From: Streptomyces humicola
Lineage (GTDB): Bacteria > Actinomycetota > Actinomycetes > Streptomycetales > Streptomycetaceae
Assembly: GCF_024436035.1 (NCBI RefSeq)
Contig: NZ_JANFNG010000009.1
Span: 124,001-188,000, forward strand
Length of the DNA: 64,000 bases
Direction of reading: 5' to 3'
Part shown: positions 1-7,248 of the stretch, one piece after another
Layout of the letters: each line of letters begins with the position of its first letter
Numbering within the stretch: position 1 is the first letter of the stretch
Translations under genes and position numbers: made by a program
Notes under the pieces: model-generated
Seen by the model: only the letters and a program-made list of their open reading frames with translations
Databases searched by the model: none
Told to the model about the DNA's origin: nothing

Positions 1-738
1 CGCACCGCCGCTTTCGCCCGCGCGGGACACTGCCCACCCGCCATCGCCCACGCCGACAAAGCGGTCGAATTCCTTGAGATACCGGCAGGCCCCCCACTCG
101 GCCTTGGCGGCCTGCCGTTCGAATGCACCGAAGTGCCCATCCCGGACCGATGCGTCCTCGCCTTCTACACCGACGGCCTGATCACCGCATCTCCCGACCG
201 CGACGTCGAATTCGGCTTTGCACGGTTGGCGTTCGCGCTGGCCCACCCGGATCGCCCGCTGGAAGAAATCTGCGACACTATGGAGCGCCTCCTGCTGCCG
301 GACCATCCCCGCGACGACGTCGCCTTCCTCGTCGCGCGCCCGCGCTCCCTCAGCGAAGAGGACGTCGCGACATGGTCGCTGACCCGGGAGCTCACAGTCG
401 TCGGAGAAGCGCGGACCCTCGCCAGCGAGCAACTCGCCTCCTGGGGGCTGGAAGAACTCGCCTTCACCACCGAACTGATCGTCAGCGAGCTCGTCACCAA
501 CGCCATCCGCCACGCCTCCGGGCCGGTCAACCTGCGACTCATCCGCGACGTCAGTCTGATCTGCGAGGTCTCCGACGGCAGCCACACCTCCCCCCACCTA
601 CGGCGCGCTCGCAGCAACGACGAAGGCGGGCGAGGACTTTTCCTGGTCGCGCAGTTCGCCCAACGCTGGGGTACCCGCTACACCACGGACGGCAAGACCA
701 TCTGGGCCGAACAACCTCTACCCGTAAGCCTTTCTTGA
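1..738 (+). CDS. SpoIIE-type phosphatase / HATPase regulator, 5' part outside window
   Basis: The reading frame is open from base 1, so only the C-terminal 245 residues are present. The first part is the end of a PP2C-like SpoIIE serine phosphatase domain, seen as AGHCPP, LAFYTDGLI and DDVAFLVA. The last 120 residues are an RsbW-like histidine-kinase-type ATPase domain with an N-box (ELVTNAIRHA) and a glycine motif (NDEGGRGLFLV). Proteins of this kind act as phosphatase and kinase switches for anti-sigma/anti-anti-sigma partners. The C-terminal ATPase domain is very similar to that of the gene at 1420-3849, so the two are paralogues. The domain order is certain. The partner proteins are unknown. 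Confidence 0.9.
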   Translation, partial: RTAAFARAGHCPPAIAHADKAVEFLEIPAGPPLGLGGLPFECTEVPIPDRCVLAFYTDGLITASPDRDVEFGFARLAFALAHPDRPLEEICDTMERLLLPDHPRDDVAFLVARPRSLSEEDVATWSLTRELTVVGEARTLASEQLASWGLEELAFTTELIVSELVTNAIRHASGPVNLRLIRDVSLICEVSDGSHTSPHLRRARSNDEGGRGLFLVAQFAQRWGTRYTTDGKTIWAEQPLPVSLS

Positions 739-859
739 CGCGCAATGCTGCGCGAGCACGACGACGACCACCCACAGCCTGAACGTCACTGTCAGCTGCA
801 TGCCACTTCCCCCTGGCTTCCGGACCGGGGCCCTGTGCGAGTCTGGCAGTGGATCGAGG

Positions 860-1240
860 ATTGATGCACGATTGGCCAAGCTCGCCCTGCTGCGCTTTCC
901 CGAGCGCGCCGTGCCGGGTGACCTGCACCGCACGATCCTGGAGATGGGGCAGCTCGCACAGCGGCTGATGACCCAGGCCGCCGAAGTCCTCATCACCAAC
1001 GACGTCGATGCGGCACTGCAGCTTGAGCAGGACGATGACCGCATGGACGAGCTGCACCGCACGCTCTTCCAGCACCTGCTGGACGACCGGTGGAAGCACG
1101 GCGTGGAGACGGCCGTAGACGTCACCTTGGTCGGCCGCTACTACGAGCGGTTCGCCGACCACGCAGTCTCAGTCGCCAAGCGCGTGGTGTACCTGGCCAC
1201 CGGCGAGTACGCGGATGAGCTGGACCCAGGCTCCTGGCCT
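860..1240 (+). pseudogene. phoU: phoU fragment (phosphate-signalling regulator, C-terminal half)
   Basis: The frame encodes about 120 residues strongly resembling the C-terminal helical repeat of actinobacterial PhoU, including LLRFPERAVPGDL, QLEQDDDRMDELHRTLF and GRYYERFADHAVSVAKRVVY. The N-terminal three-helix repeat of PhoU (about 100 residues) is absent. After about residue YADELDP the frame runs into unrelated Pro/Ala/Ser-rich sequence, up to a stop at 1420. PhoU normally represses the Pho regulon with PhoR and the Pst transporter, and neither is nearby. Missing half the domain, this copy is probably non-functional. It lies between two SpoIIE paralogues, so it may have been carried in a rearrangement. 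Confidence 0.75.
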
Positions 1241-1419
1241 GCCCCGGCCACTGCTGCCGCACGCCCGGCCACGTCATCGAGGCGTTGCGTCGTTCACAGC
1301 GGGGCGCCGGTCAGCCCCTCCTCCTCGCCCGGACAACATGACCCGACACCGCCCCCACCGCCTAGCGGCCCGGGGGTTGCGGTAGGAGCATCGGAACCAC
1401 GAGTACAAAGGTGGTTGTG

Positions 1420-3849
1420 ATGGGCATACCGGCGACCCCGTTCAGCGAGAGTCCGGAGGACCCCTTCGCGCTGGGCCACGCCGCCTCCGCGGTGCTGGAC
1501 GAGCACGGGAGGGTGGTTGGCTGGAGCACACGGGCCCAGGAGCTGTTGGGCTACCCCGGCAAGGAGGTGATCGGCCGGCTGTGGCAGGAGTTCCTGATCG
1601 ACCCCGGCGACTTGCCGACCGCCCGGGCCGCGGTGGCGGACTGCCTGAGCGCAGGGGGCTGGTTCGGGGTGATGCCGCTGCGCCACCGCGACGGTCGGCG
1701 TGTGGAGATGGGATTCCGGTCCACCGCGGTCGTGCGGAACGAGATCGCCCGGGAGTGGTTTCTCGTCGGCGCGCCGGCCGAGGAGGTCATCGCATGGCAG
1801 CGGGACCGTGCGCTGCTGGACGGCCTGTACCACCGGTCGCCGATCGGTCTCGTCGTCCACAGCCCGGACCTGCACATCATCCGGGTCAACCGGGCGGTGG
1901 AGACGACCAGCGGGATGACGGCCAAGGAACACCGGGGCCGTCGCACCGGCGAGGTGCTGGTCAGCGAGGACGCCGGGCCGTCCGAGGACCGGGTACGCCG
2001 GGTGCTGGAGACCGGCAAGCCGATGGTCTTCACCGAGCAGTCCTGCCGGCTGCGCAGGGATCCCAGCCGGGAGCGGTGGGTGTCCGCCTCCGCGTTCCGG
2101 ATGGAGGACTCCGCCGGACGGATCCTGGGCGTGGCCGAGACCATCGAGGACGTCACCGACCGTCACCGGGCCCGGCGCAGGCTTGCGCTGCTCAACGAGG
2201 CCGGTGCCCGGATCGGCACCACACTGGATGTGCAGCGGACCGCCCGGGAGCTGGCCGAGGCGGCCGTGCCCGGACTGGCGGACTACGTCTCGGTGGACCT
2301 GCTGCAGCCGGTGACACGGGGTGACCAGCCGCGCCCCGATGCCGCCGGGCCGCTGCTCCGCGTGGCCTTCTCGCCCGGGGAACCGCGGGTCGCGTACCCG
2401 GAGGGCGAGGCGGTCCCCCTCGCACCGGAGTCACCGCAGGCCAGGTGCCTGGCCGCGGGTCGGCCGATGCTGGAAACGGTGGAGCTCATCCACCCCGAGT
2501 GGTACTCGCTGGACCGGCGGCGGGCCGAAGAGGCTCTCGGTCTCGGCGTGCACTCGATGATCGTGGTGCCGTTGACCGCGCGCGGCCTGGTACTGGGGGT
2601 GGTGAGCCTGTGGCGGTCGCGGCGCCCGGAGCCGTTCGAGGAGGACGATCTGACCGTGGCGCAGGAGTTCGCCGCGCGCGCCGCCGTCTGTATCGACAAC
2701 GCCCGCCGCTTCACCCAGCAGCAGCGCACCGCGCTCACCCTGCAGCGCAGCCTGCTGCCGTCCGCGGTGCCGGCCCAGCGGGCCGTCGAGGTGGCGCACC
2801 GCTATCTGCCGGCCAGCGCCGAACCGGGTATCGGCGGCGACTGGTTCGACGTCATCCCCCTCTCTGGCGCCCGTGTCGCGCTCGTCGTGGGGGACGTGGT
2901 CGGTCACGGCATCCACGCCGCCGCCACGATGGGCCGGCTGCGGACCGCGGTGCACACCCTGGCCAGCCTCGACCTGGAACCCGATGAGGTACTCGCGCGG
3001 CTGGACGACCTGGTGAACCTGCTGGCGGCGGAGCGCGAGGCGTACGGCGACCAGCCGCCGGGCGAGCAAGTAGTGGGCGCGACCTGCCTGTACGCGGTCT
3101 ACGACCCCGTCTCCCGGCACTGCTCCCTGGCACGCGCCGGCCACCCGCCGCCGGTCGTGGCTACCCCGGACGGCCAGGTGCGCCTTCCCGACCTGCCCGC
3201 GGGCCCGCCGCTCGGCCTCGGCGGGCTGCCGTTCGAGGCGTACGAGCTCGACCTGCCCGAGGGCAGCCTGCTCGCCCTCTACACCAACGGGCTCGTGGAG
3301 GAGCGCAACGGCGACATCGACGTCGCGCTCACGCGCCTGTGCGCGGAGCTCACCCGGTCCGCCGGCCCCCTGGAACGCACCTGCCAGGCGGTGGTGGACG
3401 CGCTGGTCCCCGAGCGACCCACCGACGACATCGCGCTGCTGATCGCCCGCACCCGGGTGCTTGTCCAGGAGAATGTCGCCTCCTGGGACCTTGCCCGGGA
3501 GCCGACCGCCGCCGCCCGGGCCCGGAATTTGACCGCGGCCAAGCTGACCGAGTGGGGGTTGGAGGAACTCGCCTTCACCACCGAGCTCATCGCGAGCGAG
3601 TTGGTCACCAACGCCTACCGGTACGCCGACGGCCCCATCACGCTGCGGCTGATCCGCACCGAACACCTCATCTGCGAGGTCTCCGACCCCAGCCACACCT
3701 CCCCGCATCTGCGCCGGGCCCGCATCACCGACGAAGGCGGCCGCGGCCTCTTCCTGGTGGCCCAACTCACCGAGCGATGGGGCACCCGTTACACCCAGGC
3801 CGGCAAGACCGTATGGACCGAACAACCGCTCGGCTCGCCCGGTGGCTGA
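1420..3849 (+). CDS. PAS-PAS-GAF-SpoIIE phosphatase-HATPase sensor
   Basis: This is a multi-domain sensor of about 809 residues. It has two PAS domains (about 25-120 and 150-255), a GAF domain (about 265-435), a SpoIIE/PP2C phosphatase domain (about 455-650, with GGDWFDVIPL, VVGDVVGHG, ARAGHPPPVV, TDDIALLIAR) and a C-terminal RsbW-like ATPase domain (ELVTNAYRYA, DEGGRGLFLV). Such proteins bind a small signal or light/redox cofactor in the sensory part and control a sigma-factor partner switch. I prefer ATG 1420, a few bases after AAAGG. GTG 1411 is also in frame. No signal peptide or membrane segment is visible. The C-terminal third is a paralogue of the gene entering at base 1. Confidence 0.92.
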   Translation: MGIPATPFSESPEDPFALGHAASAVLDEHGRVVGWSTRAQELLGYPGKEVIGRLWQEFLIDPGDLPTARAAVADCLSAGGWFGVMPLRHRDGRRVEMGFRSTAVVRNEIAREWFLVGAPAEEVIAWQRDRALLDGLYHRSPIGLVVHSPDLHIIRVNRAVETTSGMTAKEHRGRRTGEVLVSEDAGPSEDRVRRVLETGKPMVFTEQSCRLRRDPSRERWVSASAFRMEDSAGRILGVAETIEDVTDRHRARRRLALLNEAGARIGTTLDVQRTARELAEAAVPGLADYVSVDLLQPVTRGDQPRPDAAGPLLRVAFSPGEPRVAYPEGEAVPLAPESPQARCLAAGRPMLETVELIHPEWYSLDRRRAEEALGLGVHSMIVVPLTARGLVLGVVSLWRSRRPEPFEEDDLTVAQEFAARAAVCIDNARRFTQQQRTALTLQRSLLPSAVPAQRAVEVAHRYLPASAEPGIGGDWFDVIPLSGARVALVVGDVVGHGIHAAATMGRLRTAVHTLASLDLEPDEVLARLDDLVNLLAAEREAYGDQPPGEQVVGATCLYAVYDPVSRHCSLARAGHPPPVVATPDGQVRLPDLPAGPPLGLGGLPFEAYELDLPEGSLLALYTNGLVEERNGDIDVALTRLCAELTRSAGPLERTCQAVVDALVPERPTDDIALLIARTRVLVQENVASWDLAREPTAAARARNLTAAKLTEWGLEELAFTTELIASELVTNAYRYADGPITLRLIRTEHLICEVSDPSHTSPHLRRARITDEGGRGLFLVAQLTERWGTRYTQAGKTVWTEQPLGSPGG

Positions 3850-4118
3850 CCAGTCGCCCACCTCATCCGTCGACCGGCAGATAGCGCGGCTCCTCGATCC
3901 GTTTTCATCAACGATCTGCGAGTTGACCAATCAGGGTGAAACAGACATCGCCGATGCTTCTTCATCCGCTCCGTCATCCGCCCCACGAACCGGCCGGACC
4001 ACGCCCCAACAGGCCCTCGTCGCACCCCGGTTCGCGCACCGCCACCAAGGCAAAAATGCGAAACACGAGAGGTCATCAGACGCAGGTGGGGGTCACCCCC
4101 AGAGTGCGGCACAGCAGC

Positions 4119-4300
4119 GCCACGCACTCCTTCGTCAACGGCCTCCGCCGGGACCAAGACGCGGTGACCGCAGGGTTGTCCACCCCCTGGAGATCCGGCC
4201 AGGTCGAGGGCCAGGTTACGAGAGTCAAGCTCCCCAAGCGGCAGGGATTCGGCCGGGCCAACCTCGATCTTCTGCGAAAGCGCGTACTCCTCGCCACGCA
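4119..4300 (+). pseudogene. ISL3-family transposase C-terminal fragment
   Basis: About 55 residues match the conserved end of ISL3-type transposases, where the last catalytic glutamate sits in a pattern of the form SSGxVEGxVNRIKxxKRQxYGRAxFDLLRKRVLL. Here it reads as SGQVEGQVTRVKLPKRQGFG followed by RANLDLLRKRVLLA. The N-terminal three quarters of the transposase, including the first two catalytic acids, cannot be found upstream. No start codon or terminal inverted repeats were identified. This is an insertion-sequence relic and marks past mobile-element activity in the left zone. The 270 bases before it (3850-4118) show no recognisable gene. Confidence 0.75.
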
Positions 4301-4757
4301 ACCCACCCGATCACAAGATCGTCGACAAGGCCGAGTTACGTGACGCCCAACCCGTCCCACCTGGGGAATTTCGTGACCGCCGACACCACCCCGTCGCCAT
4401 CCGCCCAGTGCGGAACCTTCCATCGTGGATTCGCAGGTGGGAGGCGCTGGACTGCGGATTCGGCCGAGCAGGTTGAGTCTTCGAGTTATCCGCCTCTCGT
4501 ATGTCTGAGAGCGGCCCCCACGGGGATTGCAAAATGCCGTGATGACGGTCCGGTGGGGGGAACGTCTCGGCCCGCCTGGGAGTGGCTCGCACGATCCGGG
4601 TGCCCGTTCACAATGGGACGCCGGAGAGCCCACAACTGAGCCGTGCGAATGAATTTGACGGATGATCAGCTTTTTTCGGCGGGTTACCGACCACATAGCC
4701 GTACCAGATGCCGCACGATTAGGCCCGCAGGAGCGTATTCAGAGGATGGTGAGCTTT
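4301..4757. other. intergenic region, no gene recognised
   Basis: This stretch runs between the transposase relic and the secreted repeat protein. It has open frames on both strands, but none with convincing codon bias, ribosome site or recognisable motif. The last 120 bases are less GC-rich and probably hold the promoter of the gene starting at 4758. Confidence 0.4.
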
Positions 4758-5318
4758 GTGAGAAGAGTCGCGCAGGCCGTGACCGTCGTCGGCACCTGTG
4801 GGCTGGTGATGTGTGGCGCCGGAACCGCGCACGCGCAACCCGCGCCGCAGCCGTCGCCACAATCCCTGCTCTCCTCACTGGTGGGTCTCGACGTGGGCAC
4901 GCTGGGCAGGATGGTCTCCGGCGTGCTGTGCAACAACCACCTCGTCGACTACAACTACAAATCGCCTGTGAGCAGTTCTCCGCACCCCTGCATCAACGGC
5001 CCGGCGCACAGCGACAACCGCCTGAACAGCGGGAATTTCTCCAACCAGGGAAATCCCTATCACACGGGTAACATCTCGGACGTGAACGGTGCGGCAGACA
5101 GTGGTAACAGCCAGAACAGCGGGAACTTCCTCAACCGGGGGAATCCGGCCAGCAGCGGAAACATTGCGAACACGAACGGTTCCACGAACAGTGGAGACTC
5201 CGTCATGGGCGCTCACGCCGACCCGCCCCCCGGCGGTGCCGCCCCCGCCGGGGGGTTGTCGCAGGGTGCGGCCGAACCGCCGCAGGCGGTGCGGCAGAAG
5301 GCGAGGGGCCACAACTGA
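4758..5318 (+). CDS. secreted Asn/Gly-rich repeat protein, family unknown
   Basis: The product has 186 residues. It starts with a Sec signal peptide (VRRVAQAVTVVG..., a hydrophobic core, then a likely cleavage after AHA). The mature part has a short region with two cysteines (VLCNN and HPCINGP), then two tandem 30-residue units rich in Asn, Gly and Ser (NSGNF, NxGNP, SGNI, NG, SGD). The tail is Pro/Gly/Ala-rich. I chose GTG 4758 because the resulting VRR start matches the VRK start of the convergent paralogue at 5403-5777 and a GGTGAG lies upstream. ATG 4746 is also possible. The CINGP and NTNGxTN motifs are shared with that neighbour. It resembles the Asn/Gly-rich low-complexity repeats of some actinobacterial surface proteins, but I cannot name a family. 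The function is unknown. Confidence 0.7.
   Translation: MRRVAQAVTVVGTCGLVMCGAGTAHAQPAPQPSPQSLLSSLVGLDVGTLGRMVSGVLCNNHLVDYNYKSPVSSSPHPCINGPAHSDNRLNSGNFSNQGNPYHTGNISDVNGAADSGNSQNSGNFLNRGNPASSGNIANTNGSTNSGDSVMGAHADPPPGGAAPAGGLSQGAAEPPQAVRQKARGHN
5022..5201 (+). repeat. two tandem 90-bp coding repeats
   Basis: Two adjacent in-frame 90-base units (5022-5111 and 5112-5201) encode related 30-residue blocks, each starting with (L/Q)NSGNF and ending with SG(N/D)S. The units are diverged at the DNA level, so this is an old internal duplication. Confidence 0.8.
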
Positions 5319-5345
5319 CCTGATCACGCTCGCCTTGGACGCCGT

Positions 5346-5382
5346 CCGTGATCGCCCGGAAGGACTGGCCGGGCGATCACGG
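5346..5382. terminator. bidirectional hairpin terminator
   Basis: A perfect 14-base-pair stem (CCGTGATCGCCCGG and its complement) with a 9-base loop lies between the convergent stops at 5318 and 5403. The position fits a shared transcription terminator. There is no T-run, which is common in high-GC actinomycetes. Confidence 0.75.
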
Positions 5383-5402
5383 CGGTGTATCTGACCTGCG
5401 TC

Positions 5403-5777
5403 CTAGCGGACGGTTTGAATGTCCTTGGGGCCCTGCGGACCGTGGGTCTCGATGTGGCCGTTGGTGTTGCCGTTGGTGTTGGTGGGGCTGCCGCTGTCGA
5501 CGGCGGCGCCGGACTTCCACCAGAGGTTCTGGGAACCCCAGAGGTTGCCGCTGTCCACCGGCCCGTTGATGCACGTTCGGGAGGACGACGAGCAGTGGAA
5601 GAAGATGCGGAAGTCGGCGATCGTGTCGCTGTCGATGGACTTCAACCCGTCCCAGCCGCCGGAGCCAAAGCCGCCGGTGGGTGCGCGCTGGGTCTGGGCG
5701 AACGACGGTCCGGCCGCGGCCAGCAAAAGGCCACACGCTCCGGTTATCAAGGCGCTCGCGCGCAGGGTCTTTCTCAC
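5403..5777 (-). CDS. small secreted protein with CINGP motif, paralogue of 4758-5318
   Basis: The product has 124 residues. Start GTG 5777 is preceded by GAGGAG at seven bases. A Sec signal peptide (VRKTLRASALITGACG..., cleavage probably after SFA) is followed by a mature domain with two close cysteines (FHCSSSSRTCINGP), tryptophans (GWDG, LWWKSG) and an Asn/Gly/Thr tail (NTNGNTNG). The CINGP and following DSGN/NTNG motifs match the convergent gene, so the two form a diverged pair. This copy lacks the 30-residue repeats. The family and function are not recognised. A surface or extracellular structural role is only a guess. Confidence 0.65.
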   Translation of the reverse strand: MRKTLRASALITGACGLLLAAAGPSFAQTQRAPTGGFGSGGWDGLKSIDSDTIADFRIFFHCSSSSRTCINGPVDSGNLWGSQNLWWKSGAAVDSGSPTNTNGNTNGHIETHGPQGPKDIQTVR

Positions 5778-5851
5778 TTTGACGCTCCTCGGGGTTGACG
5801 GGGCACGACACCCACGCCACCGCATGTAACCGGAACCGTCGAACAGATACC

Positions 5852-6379
5852 ATGACACGCACGCATTCACTCAATAGGGCCGGATATTTCGCCCTGATAA
5901 ACCAGAGCTCGAGTGGGCGTGTTCCACGTGCCGTAGTGAACCATGCTCTGCAGTGGCCGCGGCCGGGCCCGCAGATCGCGCTCGCGCACATCGGCGACGG
6001 CCCCGCGTTCTGGGCGCACGTTGCCGCTACCGACGGCTTCGCCTGCCAACCCAAAGACGCCGCCTCACGGGCCGTGGAGGTCGACCCACGCAGCACGCCA
6101 CTCCTCCTTTGGGACCGGGGATACCCGCCTCTGGGCCTGCACCGGTTCGTGACCGGCCAGCTCGCCGTCGACGAGGTGATGGAACAGCTCGCCGCCCGAA
6201 CCGATCCTGCCTGCCACGAGGCGTCCGTCTCAGGCGAGCAAACATGGCTGCGCGCCTACCGTTATGGCATCTTGCCGGAACTCCAGGTACTCCTCGCCTC
6301 TACGGGTACCCGCTCCAGCCCTTTGTCCCATGCGGGGGCACGCGGCGCGCAGCTGCAGCGCAGCGGCGGTAGTCGCTGA
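5852..6379 (+). CDS. hypothetical protein
   Basis: This is a possible protein of 175 residues. The part from about 5930 to 6300 has the codon bias of a real gene and reads as a soluble domain (for example GDGPAFWAHVAATDGF, LLLWDRGYPPLGLHRF, VDEVMEQLAARTDP). The N-terminal 25 residues lie in lower-GC sequence, and the last 25 look like untranslated DNA, so both ends are uncertain and the gene may be truncated. No family is recognised, and there is no signal peptide or membrane segment. It is divergent from the small secreted gene at 5403-5777, with only about 75 bases between the starts. Confidence 0.4.
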   Translation: MTRTHSLNRAGYFALINQSSSGRVPRAVVNHALQWPRPGPQIALAHIGDGPAFWAHVAATDGFACQPKDAASRAVEVDPRSTPLLLWDRGYPPLGLHRFVTGQLAVDEVMEQLAARTDPACHEASVSGEQTWLRAYRYGILPELQVLLASTGTRSSPLSHAGARGAQLQRSGGSR

Positions 6380-6437
6380 TCCGCTCGGCTCAAAGATCAA
6401 CAAGGCCATCTTCTGGGCGCATGAGGGAGCCGCGTGA

Positions 6438-6742
6438 TCAACATGTCCCTCGTCCAATGGAGGACAGCACCGCGAGCTGGAGTTGCGATAGCTGCGGACG
6501 AGCCGGCGTGGACGTGGTGCGCAACATGTACGGCAAGCGGCTCACAGCATCGACAAGGGCACTGACTTCGCCACCGCCGCCGTGCTGCCACACCGTGGCG
6601 GACAGCTCGCTCAGGCATGCCTCGCAGAGGTACAGCGGGGCGTGCACGACGATGATCTGCACGGAGCCGACCCACATCACGGGCAATCCGGTCGGCGGCA
6701 GTACAGCCAGCAGCGGCCGGTCGTCCACGCGGGCGCGGTCAT
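6438..6742 (-). pseudogene. small zinc-ribbon-like protein, frameshifted
   Basis: An ATG at 6742 overlaps the TGA of the upstream recombinase gene (ATGA), a typical coupled start. Its frame reads CWLYCRR and then stops at about 6680. One frame over, the sequence continues smoothly with TGLPVMWVGSVQ, a second pair LCEACL and on to a stop at 6438. A single missing base near 6690-6700 would join the two into a protein of about 100 residues with two cysteine pairs, as in small zinc ribbons. Either the gene is broken or the base is a sequencing error. If the downstream frame is used alone, GTG 6728 could start it but lacks a ribosome site. Confidence 0.55.
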
Positions 6743-7146
6743 GCCGTGATCGGGGCCGTGGTGAGGCGGGCGCGTTGTACCCAGGTGCCGTCCGGGCGGC
6801 GCTGCTCGCCGCAGCAGGTTTCGACCCACGCACCGAGGTGCAGCACGCGGCGTGTCAGCAGCCCGCGCGCCTCCTGGTCGCGAGAGAGCCGGTCCCAGTC
6901 GTAGGCGAGGCACACCCGCGGAGTGTCGACCCCGGCCACGCGGATGGTGTTGAGCATCGCCTCGAACGCGGGCCGCCTGTCGTTGGTGAGGGCGTCGTCG
7001 CCCTCGTCGACAAACCATCCACCGATCATCCAGCCCTGCGCCTCCGCATACTGCGCACAGACCTGTAGCCGCAGGCGCAGTACGACCGTGTTGGCCGTGG
7101 CATGTCTGTCGTACACGTAGGCGAGGGCGGGCTGTTCGGCGGTCAT
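6739..7146 (-). CDS. small recombinase-like protein (serine resolvase N-terminal fold)
   Basis: The protein has 135 residues starting at ATG 7146, behind a run of G about eight bases upstream. The segments AYVYDRHATAN, LRLQVCAQYAEAQGW and CLAYDWDRLSRDQEA match the order of a serine-recombinase catalytic domain (start strand, helix, then the LxRLSR-like segment). The usual catalytic serine of the YxRxS motif is replaced by YDRHA, and there is no C-terminal DNA-binding domain. It is therefore probably not an active recombinase. It sits between an XRE regulator upstream and a small cysteine-rich ORF downstream, all on the minus strand. A regulatory or accessory role in this module is possible but not shown. 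Confidence 0.65.
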   Translation of the reverse strand: MTAEQPALAYVYDRHATANTVVLRLRLQVCAQYAEAQGWMIGGWFVDEGDDALTNDRRPAFEAMLNTIRVAGVDTPRVCLAYDWDRLSRDQEARGLLTRRVLHLGAWVETCCGEQRRPDGTWVQRARLTTAPITA

Positions 7147-7248
7147 GAGATCGTCCCCCCGGCATCGGCGGCTGGTTCGATCTCGACCGTAGGAGCGCCA
7201 CATCCGAAGAAGGGGCACAGTTTGTGCACCTTGCTCACGCTGCGATCA

